Shown here piece by piece: positions 53,623-63,665 of a stretch of DNA of 64,000 nt. Below the pieces are notes generated by a model. It had not been told where the DNA came from and did no database searches. It was given only the letters and a program-made list of their open reading frames with translations. Made by a program: the position numbers and the translations under genes. The first letter of the stretch is position 1. Each line of letters starts with the position of its first letter. This DNA comes from Brevibacillus gelatini. GTDB lineage: Bacteria > Bacillota > Bacilli > Brevibacillales > Brevibacillaceae. The DNA lies in NCBI RefSeq assembly GCF_003710935.1, contig NZ_RHHS01000012.1, positions 1-64,000 of the forward strand, given 5' to 3'.

Positions 53623-54411
53623 GTGGCACGGCTAACCAGTCAGGAAAAAGCAAAAGAGTTCGATAAATGGGTCATGTGGAAGCAAGAGGGCAGTCGCGAG
53701 GCGGAAGTTGATCTCATCACCAAGTTTTTGCCGCTGGTGGACAAGGTGGCAAATCGGCTGGCGATCAATCTGCCGGCCAACGTGGACAAGGATGACTTAA
53801 TCAGCTACGGACGATTTGGGTTGCTGGATGCTTTGGCCAAATTCGATCATACGCGGGGACTGCAATTCGAGACATATGCCATGTGGCGCATTCGTGGAGC
53901 CATGATTGACGGCTTGCGTGAAAATGACTGGATCCCTCGCACTGTTCGGGACAAGGCCAAAAAAATCGAAGAAGCGTACACCACCTTGGAACAAAAAATG
54001 CTGCGAATGCCAACCGATCTGGAAGTTTCCGAATATCTCGGAATAAGCGAAAAAGAACTGCAGCAGGTGTTTTTGGAAACCTCTTTGGCCAGCATGGTTT
54101 CCATTGACGAGGCAGTAGGGGAAGAGGACGAGCAGAAGACCGCAAGACATTCCTACATCGTGGATGAGTTGACTCCACGGCCGGAAACGGTAGCAGAAGT
54201 CGGCAGTTTGAAAGAAGTGCTGGTCGGTGCAATCGACAAGCTTCCGGAGAAGGAAAGACTCGTTGTCTCCCTGTTTTACTTCGAGGAGATGACGCTGTCC
54301 GAAATCGCTGAAATCATGAGCTTGTCACCTTCACGGATCTCGCAGCTTCATTCAAAGGCTCTTTTTCGACTTCGTTCCGCCTTGTCGAGATGGAAGTCGC
54401 AATTGATGTAA
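53623..54411 (+). CDS. sigD: RNA polymerase sigma factor SigD (FliA type)
   Basis: A 262-residue motility sigma factor. Region 2 contains GLLDALAKFDHTRGLQFETYAMWRIRGAMIDGLRENDWIPR in residues 65-105, the SigD/FliA hallmark; region 4 is LPEKERLVVSLFYFEEMTLSEIAEIMSLSPSRISQLH. It directs late flagellin and chemotaxis genes. Start is GTG 53623. Placement near the end of the long operon is the Bacillus arrangement. Confidence 0.97.
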   Translation: MARLTSQEKAKEFDKWVMWKQEGSREAEVDLITKFLPLVDKVANRLAINLPANVDKDDLISYGRFGLLDALAKFDHTRGLQFETYAMWRIRGAMIDGLRENDWIPRTVRDKAKKIEEAYTTLEQKMLRMPTDLEVSEYLGISEKELQQVFLETSLASMVSIDEAVGEEDEQKTARHSYIVDELTPRPETVAEVGSLKEVLVGAIDKLPEKERLVVSLFYFEEMTLSEIAEIMSLSPSRISQLHSKALFRLRSALSRWKSQLM

Positions 54412-54445
54412 ACGCATTGTACCCAAGCTTGAGAGGGGAGAAGGT

Positions 54446-55861
54446 ATGGAAGGGATCGAGAATTACAGTTTAGAGGTCAAGCTTTCAGCAGATAAACTGG
54501 AGGCAGAAATCGTGCTGAAAGTCGATGAAGAAGACCTCGACAACATCGTGCTCAGGGAAGAGGACGTCTATAGCGCACTGCAAACAAACCAAGTGAAGGT
54601 GGGCATTCTCGATGATGTCGTGCGGGATCTATGCGCATTCCCCAGGAAGTTCGCAAACGCCCGCATCACGATTGCGCGAGGGGTGGCTCCGGTTGACGGA
54701 ACCGACGCCTTTATCGAGTACCCTTATTTAGCAAATGTTTCCAATGAAGGCGGGCCAAAAGAACTGGAAGATGGTCGAGTCGATTATTATAATATAACCA
54801 GCATACCGAATGTCGCCAAAGGACAGCTCTTGGCCCGCAAAATCCCGGCTACCCCTGGAACACCGGGGACGGCAGTTACCGGAGAGCCCATCGCTCCCAA
54901 AGCAGGAAAGGAAATCCACATCAAGCCCGGCAAAAACGTCGTGCACAACCAGGAGCGTACGCTTGTCTACGCTGCCATTGATGGACAGGTTTCCTTTACC
55001 GAGCAGGACAAACTGAATGTTTTTCCTGTCTATGATGTAAATGGGGATGTTGATTTTGGTGTCGGCAACATTGACTTTGTGGGAACGGTGGTCATTCGCG
55101 GGAACGTATTGAATGGATTTCGGGTCAAGGCATCCGGCGACATCCGCGTGCTGGGGAGCGTAGAAGGTGCCGAACTGTACGCGGGCGGATCGATTGAGAT
55201 TAAAAGTGGCATCGTAGCCCAAGACAAAGGCATGATTGTCGCCGGACATGATATTCGTACATCGTTCATTCAGAATGCGAATGTGTCCGCCGGCAACGAG
55301 GTGATCGTGTCGCAAAGCATCATGTTTTCCAACGTGCGGGCAGGAAAGCAAATCATTTGCAATGGCCCGAAAGGCATTATCATCGGGGGAGTTCTGCAGG
55401 CGGGAGAAAAAATTGCCGCCCGGGTGTTTGGCAACAACAGGGCAACGCCTACCATTTTGGAGGTAGGGGTGAAGCCGGAGCTGCGGCAGGAGCTTGCCAA
55501 CATTCAAAAAGATTTGCAAAATGTGTACGAAAATTTACGCAAAACGGATCAAGGGCTTGGTGTCATCAATCAAATTTTGCATACGGGCAAGGAGCTTACA
55601 CCTGAGAAGCGGCTCATGCAAATCAAGCTGACCAATACACGACTCGTCCTGGAAAAGGAATGCAAACAGCTTGAAGCGCGCAAGAAGGATTTGGAAAACG
55701 AGCTGAAAGGGGAAACCCCCGCCGCCGTAGAGGCGTACCATGTCATGTACCCGGGAATCAAGATGACATTCGGCAAGCTCGTTCATTTCGTCAAGCACGA
55801 GTACGCCCGGACGCGATTTATCGTCCTTGATGGGGAAATCAGTACCGCAACACTCATCTAA
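54446..55861 (+). CDS. FapA family protein (DUF342)
   Basis: A 471-residue soluble protein of the DUF342/FapA family. Residues about 1-200 are the N-terminal part with RKIPATPGTPGTAVTGEPI; the middle (about 200-320) is a beta-helix of repeated short strands (GNVLNGFRVKASGDIRVLGSVEGAELYAGG region); the last 140 form a coiled coil. Vibrio FapA affects polar flagellar assembly. GAGGGGAG precedes the ATG. The flagellar context supports a similar role here. Confidence 0.82.
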   Translation: MEGIENYSLEVKLSADKLEAEIVLKVDEEDLDNIVLREEDVYSALQTNQVKVGILDDVVRDLCAFPRKFANARITIARGVAPVDGTDAFIEYPYLANVSNEGGPKELEDGRVDYYNITSIPNVAKGQLLARKIPATPGTPGTAVTGEPIAPKAGKEIHIKPGKNVVHNQERTLVYAAIDGQVSFTEQDKLNVFPVYDVNGDVDFGVGNIDFVGTVVIRGNVLNGFRVKASGDIRVLGSVEGAELYAGGSIEIKSGIVAQDKGMIVAGHDIRTSFIQNANVSAGNEVIVSQSIMFSNVRAGKQIICNGPKGIIIGGVLQAGEKIAARVFGNNRATPTILEVGVKPELRQELANIQKDLQNVYENLRKTDQGLGVINQILHTGKELTPEKRLMQIKLTNTRLVLEKECKQLEARKKDLENELKGETPAAVEAYHVMYPGIKMTFGKLVHFVKHEYARTRFIVLDGEISTATLI

Positions 55862-55900
55862 ATGCCAAAATCCTGATGGCGAGGAAGGGAGTTGGGCTGT

Positions 55901-56242
55901 ATGAGTTTGAAAGCGGTTGAATTGCAGGTAGCGCTGCCACGAACGCTGGAAGTCAGCCGGATTCAGGAGCACCAGCAACAACGCTCCATGCACGAAGCCC
56001 AGGCGATGATCGATCAGCGCAAAGATTTGGACGCGCATATGCGGCAACGTCCGACGAACGTCGACGAAACGCAAAAAAACCAAATTCGCGAGAGGGAGCA
56101 GGAACAGCGGCAGAGGCAGGATGAGCAAGCGCACAGCGGGCCTGCCGAAGCAAAGAACGATGCAGCAAGTGAGCAAAGCTCCCCTTCCTCTGTCTCCATG
56201 CGAGATCCCATGCGCGGACGCTTTATTGACATATCCCTATAA
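55901..56242 (+). CDS. unknown coiled-coil protein in fla/che operon tail
   Basis: A 113-residue, highly charged Gln/Glu/Arg-rich protein with one long predicted helix (about residues 15-80) and a short conserved-looking end RDPMRGRFIDISL. No membrane segment or known domain. GGAAGGGAG supports the ATG at 55901. Similar small genes occur after the DUF342 gene in related Bacilli as far as I recall, but no function is established. Confidence 0.65.
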   Translation: MSLKAVELQVALPRTLEVSRIQEHQQQRSMHEAQAMIDQRKDLDAHMRQRPTNVDETQKNQIREREQEQRQRQDEQAHSGPAEAKNDAASEQSSPSSVSMRDPMRGRFIDISL

Positions 56243-56280
56243 CAGGAACAAAAGACAAGCCAGAACTAAAGGTGACCAAC

Positions 56281-56799
56281 ATGGACCAAGTGTATCTCAT
56301 CCTCATCGGAACAGGAATCATCATGATGCTGCTTGCCTTTTTTCTTCAGAAAAAGACGCCGGATGATGCTGTCGCCCTATCGACACAGCGACAGACAGAC
56401 AAGGCAGAAACGGAAAAAAGCCTGCAACGGTTAAGCAAGCAGTTCAAGCAGGAAATCGCCCTTCTTTCTGCCGAATGGCAAGAAACAAGGGCTGATTTGC
56501 TTTACGAAATCGACTTTTTGAAAAAGAAAGTCGAGCAACTGGAGCAACAATGGAACGAACGAGCGGCCCAAGCACAAACGGCCGTCTCTGCCGAGCAGAA
56601 GCAACCAACAGGCGCACTGCCTGCAGAAGAGGATGTCGATATGCTGGCGCTGCGCGAGCGCTATCGCCGCGTGTTTGAGCTGAGCCGGGAAGGGCTCTCT
56701 CCTGACGAGATTGCCAAACGACTGGGCGCAGGCCGCGGGGAAATCGACCTCATTTTCACGCTGGCGCAAAAAAACGAGCGAGGTCTTGCCGATGCGTAA
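56281..56799 (+). CDS. SwrB-like swarming protein (DUF6115-type)
   Basis: A 172-residue protein with an N-terminal membrane helix (about residues 4-23), a cytoplasmic coiled coil (about 40-105) and a C-terminal helix-turn-helix-like motif GLSPDEIAKRLGAGRGEIDLIFTLA. This layout matches SwrB, which activates FliP-dependent assembly and swarming in Bacillus subtilis and lies after sigD there as well. AAAGGTGA precedes ATG 56281. The stop overlaps the next gene. Confidence 0.8.
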   Translation: MDQVYLILIGTGIIMMLLAFFLQKKTPDDAVALSTQRQTDKAETEKSLQRLSKQFKQEIALLSAEWQETRADLLYEIDFLKKKVEQLEQQWNERAAQAQTAVSAEQKQPTGALPAEEDVDMLALRERYRRVFELSREGLSPDEIAKRLGAGRGEIDLIFTLAQKNERGLADA

Positions 56800-57448
56800 A
56801 CGTGAATTGTTATTTGGATTCGGAGCAGGCCTGGTTGTGGCAGCCTCTCTCATCGGCCTGACCGCACCGAAAAGCGCGGCGCCACAGGCAGCACTTACAG
56901 AGGAAGAAATCAAGCAGGCGGCAACCCAACTGCAAATGGTCGTGCTCACACCGGAAGAATACAAGCAATGGCAGGAAGAAAAAAAGGTCAACGTACAGCC
57001 GGCACCAAGCGCCCCAAAATCTCCGACAGCGCCTGAACTGCAGCAGACGAAGGCACCGGTGACCGCGCAGCCAAAAACACCCGTGTCAAGCGAAGCAAAA
57101 CCTCCCAGCGTCGAGAGTGTGGCCCAGCCATCTTCTGCTCTGGAGGCGTCCAGCCAAAGCGCCACGCCAGCAACAGCGCCAACCAAGACTGCAACCCCAC
57201 AACCGCCTGCTGTGGAGGCACCTGTAGCGAAGAAAACCGTTTCCTTCACCGTGCCTTACAAGGCGACGGCAGAAGGGGTTGCGGCTACCCTTGTAAAAGA
57301 AGGAATCCTGCCGGAAAACAACAAGTTGGTGGAGCAACTGCGCTCGATGGACAAGCTGAACCGCATCCGGGTAGGGACTTACCAGGTTTCGGTACCTATT
57401 TCGGAGGAAGAGATTGCCAAGCTCATCACGACACCGCCGAAAAAGTAA
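56792..57448 (+). CDS. membrane-anchored protein with MltG/YceG-type LysM-like domain
   Basis: A 218-residue protein: N-terminal membrane anchor (about residues 5-25), a Pro/Ala/Thr-rich linker (about 65-145) and a C-terminal domain (about 148-215) with GVAATLVKEGILPENNKLVEQL and IRVGTYQVSVPIS. This resembles the LysM-like subdomain of endolytic transglycosylase MltG, but the catalytic transglycosylase part is absent. It overlaps swrB by eight bases and is the last gene before a terminator. It may bind peptidoglycan near the motor. Confidence 0.72.
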   Translation: MRKRELLFGFGAGLVVAASLIGLTAPKSAAPQAALTEEEIKQAATQLQMVVLTPEEYKQWQEEKKVNVQPAPSAPKSPTAPELQQTKAPVTAQPKTPVSSEAKPPSVESVAQPSSALEASSQSATPATAPTKTATPQPPAVEAPVAKKTVSFTVPYKATAEGVAATLVKEGILPENNKLVEQLRSMDKLNRIRVGTYQVSVPISEEEIAKLITTPPKK

Positions 57449-57463
57449 GGCGGTATTTTTTTT
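57433..57463 (+). terminator. rho-independent terminator ending the fla/che operon
   Basis: ACCGCC (57433-57438) pairs with GGCGGT (57449-57454), then A and eight T. The stem spans the stop codon of the last gene. Confidence 0.9.
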
Positions 57464-57642
57464 GCAAAAATATTGGAATTGGTTTGTTGCAATTGAAACA
57501 CCCATATGATATATTCATTTACGGTGTTGAAATCGCACGTCCACCAATTCCGGCAATGGTGCTGCCACTGGCAGAATTGCTTGGAACATGCGGTGTGGCG
57601 GAGGTAGGCATCAAAAAACCACTTTTGAAGGAGGTGTGAAAT
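57464..57642 (+). promoter_or_regulatory. rpsB promoter and structured leader
   Basis: TATGAT (57505-57510) is a good -10 box with only weak -35 candidates around 57482-57488. The roughly 130 bases after it are GC-rich with several complementary words (for example GGCAAT-GGTGCTGCC and GGCAGAATTGCT), compatible with a folded 5' untranslated region that could allow feedback control by S2. Confidence 0.45.
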
Positions 57643-58353
57643 ATGGCAGTAATTTCGATGAAACAACTGCTCGAGGCTGGTGTACACTTCGGTCACCAAA
57701 CTCGCCGTTGGAACCCGAAAATGGCTCGCTATATCTTCACCGAACGTAACGGAATCTACATTATCGACCTGCAAAAAACTGTGAAAAAAGTAGAGGAAGC
57801 GTACAACTTCGTACGTGAACTCGCTCAAGAAGGCGGAAAAGTGCTCTTCGTAGGTACGAAGAAACAAGCACAAGAATCCGTTAAAGAAGAAGCTGAACGC
57901 ACAGGTCACTACTACATCAACCAACGCTGGTTGGGTGGTACCTTGACAAACTTCACAACGATCAAAAAGCGTACCGCTCGCCTCGCTGAGCTGAAACGCA
58001 TGGAAAACGACGGTACTTTCGACGTACTGCCTAAGAAAGAAGTTATCGTTCTGCGCAAAGAAATGGAACGTCTGGAAAAATTCCTTGGCGGTATCGCTAA
58101 CATGGATAAATTGCCAGATGCTCTGTTTGTCATCGATCCTCGCAAGGAGCGCATCGCTGTAGCAGAAGCTCGCAAATTGGGTATCCCAATCGTTGCAATC
58201 GTAGATACTAACTGCGATCCAGATGAGATCGACTACGTGATCCCAGGTAACGATGACGCAATTCGCGCTGTGAAACTGCTCACTGCAAAAATGGCGGACG
58301 CTCTCTTGGAAGGAAACCAAGGAACAGAGCAAGAAGCCACAACAACTGCGTAA
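57643..58353 (+). CDS. rpsB: 30S ribosomal protein S2
   Basis: A 236-residue ribosomal protein starting [27 protein letters not shown] in its first 27 residues, with the conserved [14 protein letters not shown] and [18 protein letters not shown] precedes the ATG. Strongly biased codon use fits high expression. Acid- and Ala/Thr-rich tail is normal. Confidence 0.98.
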   Translation: MAVISMKQLLEAGVHFGHQTRRWNPKMARYIFTERNGIYIIDLQKTVKKVEEAYNFVRELAQEGGKVLFVGTKKQAQESVKEEAERTGHYYINQRWLGGTLTNFTTIKKRTARLAELKRMENDGTFDVLPKKEVIVLRKEMERLEKFLGGIANMDKLPDALFVIDPRKERIAVAEARKLGIPIVAIVDTNCDPDEIDYVIPGNDDAIRAVKLLTAKMADALLEGNQGTEQEATTTA

Positions 58354-58367
58354 GCAAGTGTGTAAAA

Positions 58368-58409
58368 GGGTGGACTGAGGGTGTCAGAGCCCCCGTCCAT
58401 CCTTTTTTT
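58368..58409 (+). terminator. terminator or attenuator between rpsB and tsf
   Basis: GGGTGGAC pairs with GTCCATCC, with an inner GAGGG/CCCCC pairing, then seven T. It lies 56 bases before tsf, so it should reduce or adjust readthrough to tsf. Confidence 0.85.
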
Positions 58410-58465
58410 CTTCAAAAGGCATTGGTAATTTGTAGATCGTAACTTTCCAAGGAGGTTTCACTTAC

Positions 58466-59353
58466 ATGGCAATTAGTGCACAAGCGGTTAAAGAACTGCG
58501 CGAGCGTACAGGCGCAGGTATGATGGATTGCAAACGCGCGCTGGAAGAAACAGCGGGCGACATGGAAAAAGCAATTGACCTGCTCCGTGAGCGCGGTATC
58601 GCAAAAGCAGCGAAAAAATCCAGCCGTATCGCAGCAGAAGGTTTGACAGCTACAGCGGTTGCCGGCAACGTGGCAGCAGTAGTGGAAGTTAACTGCGAAA
58701 CAGACTTCGTTGCGAAAAACCCTGAGTTCCAAGCACTCGTAAAAGACATCGCTGAGCACGTTGTATCCCAACGTCCTGCAACTGTAGAGGAAGCGCTGGA
58801 GCAACCGTTCAAAGGTGCTGGCGACACGCTGGCACAAGTTATCAATGAAAAAATCGCGACAATCGGGGAAAACATCACCTTCCGTCGTTTTGTTGTATCC
58901 GAGAAATCCGATAACGGCGTATTCGGTACTTACCTGCACATGGGCGGTAAAATCGGCGTGCTGGTAACACTCGAAGGCACACAAAACGAAGCACTGGCAA
59001 GAGATCTCGGTATGCACGCTGCTGCTGCAAACCCTCGCTTCGCTAACCGTGAAGAGGTTTCCCAAGACGAGATCAATCGCGAGCGCGAAGTTCTGAAAAA
59101 CCAAGCACTGGCTGAAGGCAAGCCTGCCAATATCGTGGAGAAAATGGTCGAAGGCCGCCTCTCCAAATTCTTTGAAGAATACGTAATGGTTGAGCAACCA
59201 TTCGTAAAAGACCCTGACAAGAAAGTATCTGCCCTGTTGAAAGAAGCAGGTGCTACCTTGAAAGAATTCGCTCGCTTCCAAGTCGGCGAAGGCATCGAGA
59301 AGAAACAAGAAGACTTCGCAGCCGAAGTAATGGCTCAAGTGAATAAGCAGTAA
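58466..59353 (+). CDS. tsf: elongation factor Ts
   Basis: A 295-residue guanine-nucleotide exchange factor for EF-Tu. The N-terminal UBA-like part ([20 protein letters not shown]) and [18 protein letters not shown] are clear. AAGGAGG precedes the ATG. Codon choice matches rpsB. Confidence 0.98.
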   Translation: MAISAQAVKELRERTGAGMMDCKRALEETAGDMEKAIDLLRERGIAKAAKKSSRIAAEGLTATAVAGNVAAVVEVNCETDFVAKNPEFQALVKDIAEHVVSQRPATVEEALEQPFKGAGDTLAQVINEKIATIGENITFRRFVVSEKSDNGVFGTYLHMGGKIGVLVTLEGTQNEALARDLGMHAAAANPRFANREEVSQDEINREREVLKNQALAEGKPANIVEKMVEGRLSKFFEEYVMVEQPFVKDPDKKVSALLKEAGATLKEFARFQVGEGIEKKQEDFAAEVMAQVNKQ

Positions 59354-59359
59354 TAAAGG

Positions 59360-59390
59360 AATAGGGAACACCTTCGTGTTCCCTATTTTC
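59360..59390 (+). terminator. rho-independent terminator after tsf
   Basis: Perfect 12-bp stem AATAGGGAACAC / GTGTTCCCTATT with a CTTC tetraloop, followed by TTC. The T-run is short but the stem is very strong. Confidence 0.75.
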
Positions 59391-59395
59391 AAAGC

Positions 59396-59422
59396 GAGAG
59401 TTTCACTACATGTGAAACTCTC
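59396..59422. other. second perfect hairpin between tsf and pyrH
   Basis: GAGAGTTTCAC and GTGAAACTCTC form a perfect 11-bp inverted repeat around TACAT, six bases after the previous stem. No T-run follows, so it may be an operator or RNA-processing stem rather than a terminator. Confidence 0.5.
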
Positions 59423-59432
59423 CTGCACGTAA

Positions 59433-60233
<801 letters not shown>

Positions 60234-60235
60234 TC

Positions 60236-60793
60236 ATGCCACAAACAGTGCTCAAAGACATGGAAGATCGTATGAATAAAGCGATCCTCGCTTTGAAAAA
60301 AGACTTGTCCAGCCTCCGTGCAGGCCGGGCGAACCCAGCGATGCTCGACCGCGTGCTGGTGGACTACTACGGTTCGCCTACACCGATCAGCCAACTCGCG
60401 AACATCAGCGTTCCTGAGCCGCGCATGCTGACGATCCAGCCGTGGGACAAAAGCGCACTGAAGGAAATCGACCGTGCGCTGCAACAGTCTGACCTGGGAA
60501 TCTCTCCATCCAATGACGGGGTTATCATCCGTCTGGTCATTCCGCCGCTTACAGAAGAGCGCCGCAAAGAGCTCGTGAAGCTTGCCGGAAAAAGTGGCGA
60601 GGAAGCAAAGATTGCCATCCGCAACATTCGCCGTGACGCAAACGACGAGATTAAAAAGCTGGAAAAAGCAGCTACCATCTCCGAGGATGAATCCCGTCGC
60701 CATCAGGATACGATCCAAAAATCGACCGACAAGTTCATTGCGGAAATCGACAAGATCGTAAAAGAAAAAGAAAAAGACATCATGGAAGTATAA
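60236..60793 (+). CDS. frr: ribosome recycling factor
   Basis: A 185-residue factor that, with EF-G, splits post-termination ribosomes. Contains [28 protein letters not shown] over residues 24-51 and the [15 protein letters not shown] helix. GAAGGGGGAA precedes the ATG. Confidence 0.98.
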   Translation: MPQTVLKDMEDRMNKAILALKKDLSSLRAGRANPAMLDRVLVDYYGSPTPISQLANISVPEPRMLTIQPWDKSALKEIDRALQQSDLGISPSNDGVIIRLVIPPLTEERRKELVKLAGKSGEEAKIAIRNIRRDANDEIKKLEKAATISEDESRRHQDTIQKSTDKFIAEIDKIVKEKEKDIMEV

Positions 60794-60804
60794 TGATTAG
60801 GGCG

Positions 60805-60826
60805 ATCCCCCTCATTTGAGGGGGAT
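60805..60826. other. perfect hairpin between frr and uppS
   Basis: ATCCCCCTC and GAGGGGGAT form a 9-bp GC-rich stem around ATTT. No T-run follows, so it probably affects mRNA processing or partial termination rather than ending the operon. Confidence 0.5.
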
Positions 60827-60861
60827 GCACGTCTATATCTCTCATTACGGGGGAACACTTT

Positions 60862-61632
60862 ATGTTAGAACATCTGGCGCGCAAATGGAGCCGCAAGGAA
60901 AAACAATCGGTACCAGCCGAGTTGGATCGTTCCGGAAAAATCCCGCAGCATGTCGCGGTGATTATGGACGGCAACGGTCGTTGGGCCAACATGCGCAATT
61001 TACCCCGGGTCGCCGGGCATCGAGCAGGCATGAAAACGGTAAAGGAAGTCGTAAAAGCTGCTGACGAGATCGGCGTGCGCTACATGACGATGTACGCTTT
61101 TTCTACAGAAAATTGGAAGCGACCACGGGACGAGGTCGATTTTCTCATGAAGCTTCCGCAGGAATTTTTGTCGACAGAATTGGATGAATTGGTCGAACGG
61201 AACGTGCGCATCCGCATGCTCGGCAGCAAGGAAAAGCTCCCGGCGCATACGCTGAAGGCTCTGCATGAAGCAGAAGAGCGCACGTATGAAAATCAAGGCC
61301 TTCAATTGTGTTTTGCCTTGAATTACGGAGGCCGCGACGAGATCGTCAAGGCGTTTTCCGTGTTGGCATCGAAAGTAAAAGCGGGAGAACTCGATCCGGA
61401 AGCTCTGGATGAAGAAGCGGTTTCCCGTTATCTGTATACAAGCGATATTCCGGACCCTGACCTCTTGATACGCACCAGTGGAGAGATTCGCTTGAGTAAC
61501 TTTATGCTTTGGCAATTGGCTTACACAGAATTGTGGTTTACGGATGTGCTTTGGCCTGATTTTACCCGTGAACACTTTTATCAAGCGATTGTGGAATACC
61601 AAGGCCGAGCTCGTCGCTACGGGGCGGTATAG
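60862..61632 (+). CDS. uppS: undecaprenyl diphosphate synthase (cis-prenyltransferase)
   Basis: A 256-residue enzyme making the C55 lipid carrier for cell-wall synthesis. Motifs HVAVIMDGNGRWA, HRAGMKTVKEVV, TMYAFSTENWKRP and DLLIRTSGEIRLSNFMLWQLAYTEL are intact, including the catalytic Asp of MDGNG. Start ATG 60862 after GGGGGAA. Confidence 0.97.
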   Translation: MLEHLARKWSRKEKQSVPAELDRSGKIPQHVAVIMDGNGRWANMRNLPRVAGHRAGMKTVKEVVKAADEIGVRYMTMYAFSTENWKRPRDEVDFLMKLPQEFLSTELDELVERNVRIRMLGSKEKLPAHTLKALHEAEERTYENQGLQLCFALNYGGRDEIVKAFSVLASKVKAGELDPEALDEEAVSRYLYTSDIPDPDLLIRTSGEIRLSNFMLWQLAYTELWFTDVLWPDFTREHFYQAIVEYQGRARRYGAV

Positions 61633-61649
61633 CCGAGAGGTGGAATCAG

Positions 61650-62435
61650 TTGAAGCAACGAATCTTAACAGGCCTGATTGGTGGAGCAGCTTTTCTGTTT
61701 CTTATCTACCTGGGTGGAGCCTGGTACTCACTATTGGTGTTTTTGCTGGCCGTCATAGGCCATTTTGAATTTATGCGGATGGCTGGCATTCGGCCATTTC
61801 ACGTGGCAGGGATACTCGGCTACGCGCTCGTGGTCAGCTTGCTCTGGCCGTCGCTCGCGTTTGCCGAATGGCTGGGCATCAGTATGCCGGATCTGATGCT
61901 GCCTGTCCTCCTGCTTTTGTTGATTTACTCCGTTGTGCGGAAAAATCAGTTTCACATTGAACACGTCGCCCTTACACTGGTGGGGGCGTTATACATAGGC
62001 TTCGGTTTTACATACATGGCCGCTGCCCGCAATCTGCCCGATGGACTGATGCTCACCGTGCTGGTGATCGCGGCGATCTGGTCGACGGATTCGGGAGCCT
62101 ATTTTGTCGGGAAAGCAATCGGCAAGCGCAAGCTGTGGCCGGAAATCAGTCCCAATAAAACGGTCGAAGGGGCGCTGGGCGGCTTGGCATCGGCCATCCT
62201 GGTCGTCGTCGTCATCAATGCAAGCTTCGGCAGCCTGTCCTTTGACAAGGTGCTCGAAATCGCGCTGGTAGCCGGTGTTGTCGGGCAGCTGGGCGACCTG
62301 GTAGAGTCGGCGTTCAAGCGCCATTTTCACGTGAAAGATTCAGGACAGCTCATCCCCGGACACGGCGGTGTGCTGGATCGATTTGACAGTTTTTTGCTTG
62401 TCTTTCCGGTTTTGCATCTGCTAGGTATCGTCTGA
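61650..62435 (+). CDS. cdsA: phosphatidate cytidylyltransferase (CDP-diacylglycerol synthase)
   Basis: A 261-residue membrane enzyme with about seven to eight helices. The C-terminal signature SAFKRHFHVKDSGQLIPGHGGVLDRFDS region with GDLVESAFKR identifies it. It makes CDP-diacylglycerol for phospholipid synthesis. Start is TTG 61650 with GAGAGGTGG upstream. Confidence 0.96.
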   Translation: MKQRILTGLIGGAAFLFLIYLGGAWYSLLVFLLAVIGHFEFMRMAGIRPFHVAGILGYALVVSLLWPSLAFAEWLGISMPDLMLPVLLLLLIYSVVRKNQFHIEHVALTLVGALYIGFGFTYMAAARNLPDGLMLTVLVIAAIWSTDSGAYFVGKAIGKRKLWPEISPNKTVEGALGGLASAILVVVVINASFGSLSFDKVLEIALVAGVVGQLGDLVESAFKRHFHVKDSGQLIPGHGGVLDRFDSFLLVFPVLHLLGIV

Positions 62436-62474
62436 AGAGCGGTGCATATAGAAGAGATATAGAGGGTGAAATCA

Positions 62475-63623
62475 GTGAAAAAAATAGCGCTCTTGGGTTC
62501 AACCGGCTCGATTGGAACAAGCACGCTGGAAGTGGTGGAACAGCATCCCGAAGAGTTTTCTGTCGTCGCCATGGCAGCAGGGACGAATGTGGAGCTGCTC
62601 GCCCGGCAGGTGGAAAAGTTTCGGCCAGAACTTGTCTCCGTGGGGAACGAGCAGGCGGCTGTCCAGCTTCGCGAGCGACTGGGCAGCGGATACAAACCCG
62701 AGATTGTCTGCGGTTCAGAAGGGCTTGAACTGGTTGCCCGCCATGAATCGGCCAGCATGGTCATGACCGCAGTCGTTGGCAGTGTAGGGGTCGGCCCTAC
62801 ACTTGCGGCGATTGAGGAAGGAAAAACGATTGGGCTTGCGAACAAGGAAACGCTGGTGAGCGCAGGGCCCGTCGTCATGAAGCGGGCGAAGGAAAAGGGC
62901 GTGGCCATCATCCCGGTCGACAGCGAGCATTCCGCTGTTTTTCAATGTATGCAGGGAGAGCGGGCAGAAGATGTGGCGCGGATCATATTGACGGCATCAG
63001 GCGGTTCTTTTCGCCATCTGAGCCGCGAGGAACTGCAGCAGGTGACGGTAGAAGAGGCGCTGGCGCACCCGAACTGGAGCATGGGCGCGAAAATTACCAT
63101 TGATTCGGCTACGATGATGAACAAAGGCTTCGAGGTAATCGAAGCCCACTGGCTGTTCGATTTGCCGTACGAACAAATTGACTGCGTGCTGCATTATGAA
63201 AGTATCATCCACTCTATGGTAGAATACAAAGACCGGGCTGTCATGGCGCAGTTGGGTACTCCGGACATGAAAGTGCCGATCCAGTACGCCATGAGCTATC
63301 CTTGCAGAAAAAATTTGACTACGGAACCTCTTGATCTGGCCAAAATTGGCTCGCTTCATTTTGCTGCCATGGATTTTGAACGCTATCCTCTGCTACAATT
63401 GGCTTATGAGTGCGGGAAAGCGGGGGGCACGCATACCGCTGTCCTGAATGCAGCCAATGAAGTCGCTGTCGATCTTTTCCTGAAGGGGGCCATTTCCTTC
63501 CTCGACATCGAAAAGGTCGTCAGACGAACATGTGAGGCGCATGAAGGCGTACATAATCCCGAACTGGAAGAGATTTTTGCGGCTGATCGGTGGGCGCGCA
63601 CGCATGCGCTTGCGTCCGTTTAA
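62475..63623 (+). CDS. dxr: 1-deoxy-D-xylulose 5-phosphate reductoisomerase
   Basis: A 382-residue NADPH enzyme of the MEP isoprenoid pathway. NADPH motif [16 protein letters not shown], active-site [13 protein letters not shown] and the SGGSFR loop are intact, as is [22 protein letters not shown] suits GTG 62475; the GTG at 62466 lies inside the ribosome site. Confidence 0.97.
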   Translation: MKKIALLGSTGSIGTSTLEVVEQHPEEFSVVAMAAGTNVELLARQVEKFRPELVSVGNEQAAVQLRERLGSGYKPEIVCGSEGLELVARHESASMVMTAVVGSVGVGPTLAAIEEGKTIGLANKETLVSAGPVVMKRAKEKGVAIIPVDSEHSAVFQCMQGERAEDVARIILTASGGSFRHLSREELQQVTVEEALAHPNWSMGAKITIDSATMMNKGFEVIEAHWLFDLPYEQIDCVLHYESIIHSMVEYKDRAVMAQLGTPDMKVPIQYAMSYPCRKNLTTEPLDLAKIGSLHFAAMDFERYPLLQLAYECGKAGGTHTAVLNAANEVAVDLFLKGAISFLDIEKVVRRTCEAHEGVHNPELEEIFAADRWARTHALASV

Positions 63624-63665
63624 GAAAACTGGATGTAGACACTCCAATGAAAGGTGGCTGTTCAC

